Source: Synechococcus sp. CS-1331 (GTDB taxonomy: Bacteria > Cyanobacteriota > Cyanobacteriia > PCC-6307 > Cyanobiaceae). Taken from it: DNA of 64,000 nt. The stretch covers positions 25,458 to 89,457 of the forward strand of contig JAHLYQ010000022.1 in assembly GCA_025127975.1 (NCBI GenBank), written 5' to 3'. The notes under the pieces were generated by a model. The model worked only from the letters and a program-made list of their open reading frames with translations. It did no database searches and was not told the origin of the DNA. The position numbers were made by a program, and so were the translations under genes. Position 1 is the first letter of the stretch. Every line of letters begins with the position of its first letter. Shown here piece after piece: positions 58,305-64,000 of this stretch.

Positions 58305-59419
58305 TGGCTCTCCCGCAGGGCATTGAGAACGCCGGCGGAGAGGGCCAGGGCCATGCGCCGGCGAAAGCTGGCATCGGCGAGGCGGCGGGAATCGATCGCA
58401 CCGGTGAGGAAGCCCATCTCCACCAGGGCCGAGGGCATCACGGTGCGGCGAATCACGAAAAAGCGCCCGGTGCGCACGCCCCGATCCGGGCTGCCCGGCG
58501 AGATGGCCAGCATCTGTTGCTGCAGGGCCGCCGCCAGGCGCCGGGCTGATGCTCCTGCCCCCTCGAAATAGAAGGTTTCGATCCCGTTCACATCGGGGCG
58601 AGCCATGCTCAGCGCATTGGCATGGACGCTCACAAACAGGTCGGCGCCACTGCTGTTGGCCAGGCTCACCCGGGGCGGCAGGTCCACATCCACCTCCGAG
58701 GTGCGCGTCATCAGCACCTGGACGCCCCGGGCCTGCAGCAGCCTGGCCATCTGAAGACAGATATCCAGCACCACATCGGTTTCCCGTAGCCCACCAATAC
58801 CGACCGCGCCAGGATCGGGGCCGCCATGGCCCGGATCGATCACCACCTTGAAGCGGCCCCTGGGCACCACGGGCAGGCCGTCGGCCGAAAGGGGAGTACC
58901 GGATGTGGGGAAAGGGATCTGGGCCAAAGGGGCACTGGAAACGGCATCCAGATCGCCCTCGCCGAGGGCAGGCCCGGTCTGGTTGGCCAGGCCGGGGAGC
59001 TCCATGCGCCAGCGGTCGCGGGCGGTGCCCACCAGGCGCAGGCCGGCGGGTTCCAGCTGGGTGCCCGGGGCGAATTCGAGCACGAGGCGGGTGGTGAGGC
59101 CATCGGAACCGCCGATGCGCACCTCGCGCAGGGCTCCACCGCCCCGCAGGGTGCGGGAGCGGGAGGGGGCCCCGGGCAGATCCACCCAGACTCTCGGCCC
59201 CCGCAGCCCCGTGCCGGCCTCAAAGAAGGCCTGGGGGCGCACGTCCAGGGCGGTGCGCAGCTCTAGCTGGCCCGCCCTGGTAACCCGCCAGGCGGCCAGG
59301 GAGGAGGCCCAGGCGGGCAGATCGGCCAGAACCACAGCGAAGGTCGTCAGGGCCGCTGCCCAGAGCGCTGGTTTTGACTTGACTCGACCAGACCCGCGCA
59401 TCAAGAAGTAGCGCATCAA
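58301..59419 (-). CDS. N-acetylmuramoyl-L-alanine amidase (Amidase_3) with AMIN domain
   Basis: 372 residues. A signal peptide or anchor (about 15-35) is followed by an AMIN-like beta domain (about 45-150) and a zinc amidase domain from about 190. VVIDPGHGGPDPGAVG near 192 has a Zn-binding His; RETDVVLDI contains the Glu ligand; FVSVHANALSMA near 262 has another His; ALVEMGFLTG the catalytic Glu. Hydrolyses the stem peptide bond in septal peptidoglycan, as AmiC does. Coupled to murI. Confidence 0.92.
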   Translation of the reverse strand: MMRYFLMRGSGRVKSKPALWAAALTTFAVVLADLPAWASSLAAWRVTRAGQLELRTALDVRPQAFFEAGTGLRGPRVWVDLPGAPSRSRTLRGGGALREVRIGGSDGLTTRLVLEFAPGTQLEPAGLRLVGTARDRWRMELPGLANQTGPALGEGDLDAVSSAPLAQIPFPTSGTPLSADGLPVVPRGRFKVVIDPGHGGPDPGAVGIGGLRETDVVLDICLQMARLLQARGVQVLMTRTSEVDVDLPPRVSLANSSGADLFVSVHANALSMARPDVNGIETFYFEGAGASARRLAAALQQQMLAISPGSPDRGVRTGRFFVIRRTVMPSALVEMGFLTGAIDSRRLADASFRRRMALALSAGVLNALRESQ

Positions 59420-59424
59420 AAAGT

Positions 59425-60243
59425 TCAGAACAGGGCCGGGCGGCGATGCTGGAGGCTGGGCATCTGGGCCCGCACCCGGCCGCCATGGCCCGCATCGATC
59501 GGCGCCACCGCCGATCCCACCGCCACCCCGGCGTCAGCCAGCACGGTGCCCCAGGGGTCGATCACCAGGGAGTGGCCGTGGCACTGGCGCCGACCGTAGT
59601 GGAGGCCCGTCTGGGCGGGGGCGACCACATAGGCCGTGTTTTCGATGGCCCTGGCCTGCAGCAGCACCTGCCAGTGGTCCTTGCCGGTGAAGGCCGTGAA
59701 GGCGGCGGGCACCATCAGCACCTCCGCCCCGGCGCCGGCCAGATGGCGGTAGAGCTCCGGGAAGCGCACGTCGTAACAGATCGAAAGGCCGATGCGACCC
59801 AGGCCCGGCACCTCCACCACCGGCGGCAACTGGCTGCCGGGCTGCACCGTCAGGGATTCGCGGTAGGTGTTGCCATCCGGCAGATCCACATCGAAGAGGT
59901 GGATCTTGTCGTAGCGGGCCAGCAGCTGGCCCTCGGTGCCCACCAGCTCGGCGCGGTTGAAGGTTTTACCCGCTCCGGCCGGCACCGGGAAGCCCCCGCC
60001 CAGCAGGGTCACCTGGTAGCGGCGGGCCATCGTGACCAGGAAGCGGCTGCAGCGCTCCGCCAGGGCCGGGGCCAGCTCGAGGCGACGGCTGTCCTCGCCC
60101 ATGAAGGCAAAGTTTTCAGGTAGGCCCACCAGCTCGGCGCCGCGGCGGGCGGCCAGCTCGATCTGTTCTTCGGCCGCCACAAAATTGGCATCCGGATCCG
60201 GGGTGCTGGTGAGCTGCACAGCTGCCGCCAGAAAACCGCCCAC
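59425..60243 (-). CDS. carbon-nitrogen hydrolase, Nit1/Nit2-like
   Basis: 272 residues of the nitrilase superfamily. The Glu-Lys-Cys triad is in VGLPENFAFMG (near 41), RYDKIHLFDVD (near 110) and LSICYDVRFPELYRH (near 152). The DVDLPDG spacing resembles Nit1/Nit2 deaminated-glutathione or omega-amidases, which repair or salvage. It lies 5 bases upstream of the amidase. Substrate assignment is by similarity of motif context only. Confidence 0.88.
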   Translation of the reverse strand: MGGFLAAAVQLTSTPDPDANFVAAEEQIELAARRGAELVGLPENFAFMGEDSRRLELAPALAERCSRFLVTMARRYQVTLLGGGFPVPAGAGKTFNRAELVGTEGQLLARYDKIHLFDVDLPDGNTYRESLTVQPGSQLPPVVEVPGLGRIGLSICYDVRFPELYRHLAGAGAEVLMVPAAFTAFTGKDHWQVLLQARAIENTAYVVAPAQTGLHYGRRQCHGHSLVIDPWGTVLADAGVAVGSAVAPIDAGHGGRVRAQMPSLQHRRPALF

Positions 60244-60313
60244 CGATTGCCCAGACCGAACGGCCGAACTGTAAGGGAAATGGCCGATTCGGCCAGGCCC
60301 CCACGCAGGGCCA

Positions 60314-61069
60314 TCAGCTGGCCTTCAGCACGCCGGGTTCGGCCTGGAAGGGCACGATCTGGAGACTGTCGACAGAGGCGCAACAGGCGAAATCGGCGTC
60401 GTGGTTGCCAATGCCCATCAGGCGCTGGCCGTGGCTGGCGGCGCGCAGACATCCTTCGGTGTCCTGGGCCCACTGGTGCCAAACTGCCAGGGCCACATAC
60501 ATTTCATCGTTGGCGATGCGGGCCGGCCTCTGGCTGGCCGCTGCGATGGTGAGCAGGGCAGCGGCCACGGCCCCCGCCGCGAGGCTGTCTTCGAGGGAGT
60601 AATCCCCTTCCCAGCCACTGCCCACGATCCAGACCTTTTCACATTGCTTCTGCCAAAGGCTGGTTGCCACGGCGGTGCGATTGGGCAGGCAAGCGGTGAG
60701 AAGCAGGGGCACGGCTTTCACCGCTGCCAAGGAGCGGGTGCCGTTGGTGGTGCTCATGAAAATTCGCTTGCCTGAAACCAGCTCCGGCGTGATCGCAACC
60801 GGAGAATTGCCCAGGTCATAGCCATCGATGCGTTTCCCCCCCCTCTCCCCTGCCCGCAGACGGGATTGCTGCGGCCAGGCACTGGCCGCAGCTTCGAGTT
60901 TGGCGAGATCGGCAAAAGCCTCAACGGCCTCCGCACCCCTCTCAAGGGAAAAGGCAATGGTGGTGGTGGCGCGCAGCACGTCGATCACGACGGCAGCATC
61001 GGGGCCTCCCTCGGCAGGGGGCAGCACCTCGGGAACCGTTTCTGAAGTCGCGTAGTAAGAGATCTGCAC
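60314..61069 (-). CDS. comB: 2-phosphosulfolactate phosphatase-type protein
   Basis: 251 residues from the GTG at 61069. [20 protein letters not shown] near 24-43 and [12 protein letters not shown] near 112 are ComB signatures, with [20 protein letters not shown] following. ComB dephosphorylates phosphosulfolactate in coenzyme M synthesis in archaea; the cyanobacterial role is not known. Not followed by other sulfonate genes. Divergent from ubiD (51-base gap), 70 bases upstream of the nitrilase. Confidence 0.85.
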   Translation of the reverse strand: MQISYYATSETVPEVLPPAEGGPDAAVVIDVLRATTTIAFSLERGAEAVEAFADLAKLEAAASAWPQQSRLRAGERGGKRIDGYDLGNSPVAITPELVSGKRIFMSTTNGTRSLAAVKAVPLLLTACLPNRTAVATSLWQKQCEKVWIVGSGWEGDYSLEDSLAAGAVAAALLTIAAASQRPARIANDEMYVALAVWHQWAQDTEGCLRAASHGQRLMGIGNHDADFACCASVDSLQIVPFQAEPGVLKAS

Positions 61070-61120
61070 GGGCACCGCCAGGGGAGGGTGCGCCACAGTA
61101 GGAAGCACCGGTCAAACCTA

Positions 61121-62686
61121 ATGGCAGCCACGGCGCCCCCCCAGCGCAGCCGCCGAGATCTACGCGGCTTTATTGAGCTTCTGGAATCCCGCGGCGCCCT
61201 GCGCCGGATCAGCGCCCCGGTGGATCCGGATCTGGAGCTGACGGCGATAGCCGATCGGGTGCTGGCCGCCGGCGGGCCGGGATTGTTGTTTGAAAACGTG
61301 ATCGGCTCATCGATGCCGGTGGCGGTGAACCTGCTCGGCACCCAGGAGCGGGTGCTCTGGAGCTTGGGCATGGAGCAGCCCGAAGAGCTCGAAGCCCTGG
61401 GCGAGCGGCTGGCCCTACTGCAGCAGCCCCGTCCTCCAAAGGGGGCCCGGGAGGCGGTGCGCTTTGGCTCGGTGCTGCTGGATGTGCTCAGGGCCCGGCC
61501 CGATCTCGATCTCACCCCCCCCTGCCGCCAGCAGGTGTTTAGGGGGGAGGCGGTGAACCTCGATGCCCTACCGCTGCTGCGCCCCTGGCCCGGAGATGGC
61601 GGCCGGATCATCACCTTGGGGCTGGTGATCACCAAAGACCCCGAAACCGGCACGCCGAATGTGGGCGTGTACCGGCTGCAGCAGCAAAGCATCAACACCA
61701 TGACGGTGCACTGGCTGAGCGTGCGCGGCGGTGCCCGCCACCTGCGCAAGGCCGCAGCCATGGGCAAGAAATTGGAGATCGCCATCGCCATTGGCGTGCA
61801 TCCGCTGCTGGTGATGGCGGCGGCTACCCCGATTCCGGTGCAGCTGAGCGAGTGGCTGTTCGCCGGGCTCTACGCCGGTGAGGGCGTGCGCCTGGCGAGG
61901 TGCAAAACGGTGAACCTGGAGGTGCCCAGCCACAGCGAGGTGGTGCTCGAAGGCACGATCACTCCGGGCGAAGAACTGGCCGATGGCCCCTTCGGTGACC
62001 ACATGGGCTTCTACGGCGGCGTGGAGGATTCGCCCGTGGTGCGGATCCAGTGCGTCACCCAGCGGCGCAATCCGATTTACTTCACCACCTTCAGCGGCCG
62101 GCCCCCCAAGGAAGACGCGATGCTGGCCATTGCTCTGAACCGGATCTACACGCCGATCCTGCGCCAGCAGATCCCGGAGATCGTTGATTTCTTCCTGCCG
62201 ATGGAGGGTCTCAGCTACAAGCTGGCCGTGATCGCTATCGATAAGGCCTACCCGGGCCAGGCAAGGCGGGCGGCGTTGGCCTTCTGGAGTGCCCTGCCCC
62301 AATTCACCTACACCAAGTTTGTGGTGGTGGTCGACAAGGCGATCAACATCCGCGATCCGCGCCAAGTGATCTGGGCAATCAGCGCCCAGGTGGATCCGCA
62401 GCGGGATTTGTTTGTGCTCGAAAACACTCCATTTGACACACTCGATTTCGCAAGCGAAAGGCTGGGGCTGGGCGGGCGCCTGGCGATCGATGCCACCACC
62501 AAGATCGGGCCGGAAAAACGCCACCCCTGGGGCGAGCCCCTGGGGCGACCAGAGGAGCTGGAGGCCCGCATCGATAGCCGCTGGGCTGAGCTGGGGCTGG
62601 CCGATATCGGCTCCAGGGAGCCCGATCCGGCCCTATTCGGCTACACCCTCGAAAACGTGCTGGAGCGGCTGGCAAGGCAGAACTGA
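61121..62686 (+). CDS. ubiD: UbiD-family prenylated-FMN decarboxylase
   Basis: 521 residues from the ATG at 61121. RDLRGFIELLESRGALRRIS is the usual start; EYxxRP-like metal and prFMN contacts are spread through residues about 160-330, including ITPGEELADGPFGDHMGFYGG near 280 and the catalytic-region Glu-Asp motif. Expected to decarboxylate a prenylated hydroxybenzoate in plastoquinone synthesis; other substrates are possible. It needs prFMN from UbiX, which is not in this window. The TGA overlaps the Rrf2 ATG by one base. Confidence 0.9.
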   Translation: MAATAPPQRSRRDLRGFIELLESRGALRRISAPVDPDLELTAIADRVLAAGGPGLLFENVIGSSMPVAVNLLGTQERVLWSLGMEQPEELEALGERLALLQQPRPPKGAREAVRFGSVLLDVLRARPDLDLTPPCRQQVFRGEAVNLDALPLLRPWPGDGGRIITLGLVITKDPETGTPNVGVYRLQQQSINTMTVHWLSVRGGARHLRKAAAMGKKLEIAIAIGVHPLLVMAAATPIPVQLSEWLFAGLYAGEGVRLARCKTVNLEVPSHSEVVLEGTITPGEELADGPFGDHMGFYGGVEDSPVVRIQCVTQRRNPIYFTTFSGRPPKEDAMLAIALNRIYTPILRQQIPEIVDFFLPMEGLSYKLAVIAIDKAYPGQARRAALAFWSALPQFTYTKFVVVVDKAINIRDPRQVIWAISAQVDPQRDLFVLENTPFDTLDFASERLGLGGRLAIDATTKIGPEKRHPWGEPLGRPEELEARIDSRWAELGLADIGSREPDPALFGYTLENVLERLARQN

Positions 62687-63129
62687 TGCTCAGCAAGCAG
62701 GCAAACCATGCTCTCAAGGCCCTGCTAGAGCTGGCCGCCGATCCCGGGCGCTGGCGCTCCACCCATGAGCTGGCCATCGCCCAGCAATTGCCAGAACCGA
62801 CGCTGGAGCAAATCCTGCTGCGTCTGCGCCGGACCGGTCTGCTGGTGGCACGAAGAGGGCGACTGGGAGGTTATCGATTGGCTGGGCCGCCAAGGGAGAT
62901 CAGCATTGCCGTCGTGCTCGCCGCAGTGGGTGAACCAGTGGATGAACATAAGCAGCGGTCAGGCTCGAGGCCGTCATCGCCAGCAGAGCAGGTGACTTTC
63001 GGCCTGCAGCGCCGGCTTGAGCGAGCCCAGCAAATGGCACTCGAGCAACTCAACCTGGAGGAATTGCTGTTTGATCTGCAGAGCGCCGCTGCGGGAGTCG
63101 AGGGGGGGCAGGGGCTGCTGCTGGGCTAG
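62686..63129 (+). CDS. Rrf2-family regulator without cysteines
   Basis: 147 residues. The winged helix covers residues 1-85: MLSKQANHALKALLELA, LPEPTLEQILLRLRRTGLLV and RGRLGGYRLAGPPREISI are all family hallmarks. Rrf2 proteins of the IscR/NsrR type use three cysteines near 90-110 to bind an Fe-S cluster; this protein has none at all. It may sense through a different ligand or act by itself. Starts in the last base of the ubiD stop (TGATG), so it is translationally coupled. Confidence 0.85.
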   Translation: MLSKQANHALKALLELAADPGRWRSTHELAIAQQLPEPTLEQILLRLRRTGLLVARRGRLGGYRLAGPPREISIAVVLAAVGEPVDEHKQRSGSRPSSPAEQVTFGLQRRLERAQQMALEQLNLEELLFDLQSAAAGVEGGQGLLLG

Positions 63130-63311
63130 GGCGGATTGATCGAGAGGCAGTAAATAGTTTAGTTACAACGTTAGTGAACGAATGTATATACGCCTCTGGA
63201 ACAAATAATCAGATTTGGAGACACTATCCCTTTGATCAAGGCGCCCTGGCATTGGGGGAAAAACAGAAGCGATGAGGCAACCTTAGCCAGCTACTTTCGA
63301 GTACGCCTAGG

Positions 63312-63881
63312 CTAATGCGAGCGAAGATAAATGATAGAGGGTCCTACAATGGCATATAACTTGTAATTGAATTCTTGAAGGCGCTCGACAAACGGACTAT
63401 GCTTATCAAGTTCTCGAAAAAAATTGTGAACTTCTATTATTAACACTTTTGGCTTAAAACTTTCAAATGGGAAGCTCAACCATAAAGCCTCGTCAAGCCC
63501 TTCAAGATCGGTGCTAATTATCTCAGGGGGAGTGCTAAATGGCCACCATTTTGCAAGCTCAGTTATTGCAACTGAAGGCGTAATTACAGGAACGACATCC
63601 GTATTGCAACTCTCTAATTGCTCAGTATTGACAAAACTAGTGGCTGCGTTGCCAGTCTCTTGATTAAAATCAATAACGCGGTGATTGGCAGTAGGCACGA
63701 CTGCAGCAACAATGTGCTTATCTCGAGGGCGAAACTTCTGCCAATCTTTTGCGTATAAGTTTGATGCGTCCACGCAAAGACCTCTTCAACCGCGGCGGTA
63801 GAATAAATATGTATTACTCCATATCATGGGGTGATAGCAGCCAAGGTCTAAATAGTATTGAGGGCACCTCGAAAAATACGA
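63312..63881 (-). pseudogene. FkbM-family methyltransferase gene with an internal TGA
   Basis: The C-terminal part, GTG 63773 to the stop, is open (153 codons, with PPEIISTDLEGLDEALW). Upstream the same frame reads QYYLDLGCYHPMIWSNTYLF and then YRRG, a TGA at 63786-63788, and RGLCVDASNLY. The segment is the SAM-binding start of FkbM proteins, where the interrupted position is a conserved Trp (RGW-RG). A second TGA at 63882-63884 bounds the frame. So the gene is inactivated, unless stop-codon readthrough or a short C-terminal product is used. Confidence 0.75.
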
Positions 63882-63941
63882 TCAGCCCTTGCATTGAGGC
63901 GATAATAGCATATAATTTGGATAGTTAATTGCATCCCTGCT

Positions 63942-64000
63942 ATGGGCCAAAGAGGCTTCTGGGACGAGCAGCAGAGGGTTGACAAGCTCAAAACTAAAAA
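63942..64000 (+). CDS. IS5-type transposase, first 19 codons (runs off the window)
   Basis: ATG at 63942; the frame stays open to the end of the window: MGQRGFWDEQQRVDKLKTK. This is the N-terminus of IS5/IS1182-like transposases, which start MGQ-GFWDE-QR-KL. The left end of the element probably lies in 63885-63941, next to the FkbM pseudogene. Terminal inverted repeats could not be identified. Confidence 0.7.
   Translation, partial: MGQRGFWDEQQRVDKLKTK

Overview
The window reads as a chromosomal segment of a GC-rich picocyanobacterium of the Synechococcus/Cyanobium/Vulcanococcus type. The reasons are the housekeeping gene order (rsmA-ispE-DUF3082-pdhB-secD-secF; dnaE-gatA-DUF1816-rlmB-mrnC-carA-trpD), cyanobacterium-restricted families (PAM68/DUF3464, DUF1816, DUF3288, DUF1350, DUF3082), a lumenal pentapeptide-repeat protein, solanesyl diphosphate synthase and a UbiD decarboxylase, and scattered GCGATCGC (HIP1) octamers (for example at 3610, 18615 and 27576). 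dnaE is one uninterrupted gene, without the split intein seen in many other cyanobacteria.

Layout. 1-2.9 kb: AT-richer accessory DNA with a truncated exostosin-like glycosyltransferase, 1.4 kb of decayed sequence and an intact GT-B glycosyltransferase. 2.9-10.4 kb: a long minus-strand run (yraN, rsmA, ispE, DUF3082, a 31-residue membrane peptide, pdhB, secD, secF, a small membrane protein), with a family 2 glycosyltransferase inserted just before pdhB. 10.4-11.1 kb: an AbrB/PIN toxin-antitoxin pair. 11.2-14.4 kb: pentapeptide protein, TMEM165/Mnx-type cation exporter and an E. coli-like GAPDH. 14.3-17.6 kb: a complete sdhCAB operon with four-base overlaps. 17.7-19.4 kb: umuDC with a candidate LexA box. 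19.4-20.7 kb: a DUF433/DUF5615 pair and gene debris. 20.8-41 kb: dnaG, ruvA, rpsO, PAM68, dnaE, gatA, rlmB, mrnC, carA, trpD, an ABC exporter, msrA and tRNA-Pro(GGG).

Directly after tRNA-Pro the sequence becomes AT-rich and turns into a surface-glycan island (41.2-49.3 kb). It holds two tandem paralogous WcaC-like glycosyltransferases separated by a transposase relic, an exostosin/FkbM pair, a pseudogene with in-frame stops, and a family 2 glycosyltransferase. A core block follows (J-domain protein, exonuclease, PrxQ, DUF1350), then a lone GT4 gene. The next core block is acsA, a HAD phosphatase, sdsA, murI, an amidase, a nitrilase, comB, and ubiD coupled to an Rrf2 regulator. The right edge has an FkbM pseudogene interrupted by TGA and the first 59 bases of an IS5-type transposase.

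How it fits together: the core blocks carry replication and repair, translation, protein export, central carbon metabolism (PDH, SDH, GAPDH, acetyl-CoA synthetase), isoprenoid/quinone and cell-wall synthesis. Glycosyltransferase and FkbM genes sit between them in at least five places, several broken or next to transposase remnants, which is what a rapidly turning over cell-surface polysaccharide repertoire would look like. I did not find a convincing wholly new multi-gene system. The most interesting items are the UmuD lacking its N-terminal arm next to an SOS-like box, the terminator hairpin abutting trpD, the duplicated ends of the GAPDH gene with a five-codon upstream ORF, the cysteine-free Rrf2 coupled to ubiD, and the fragmentary glycan genes.
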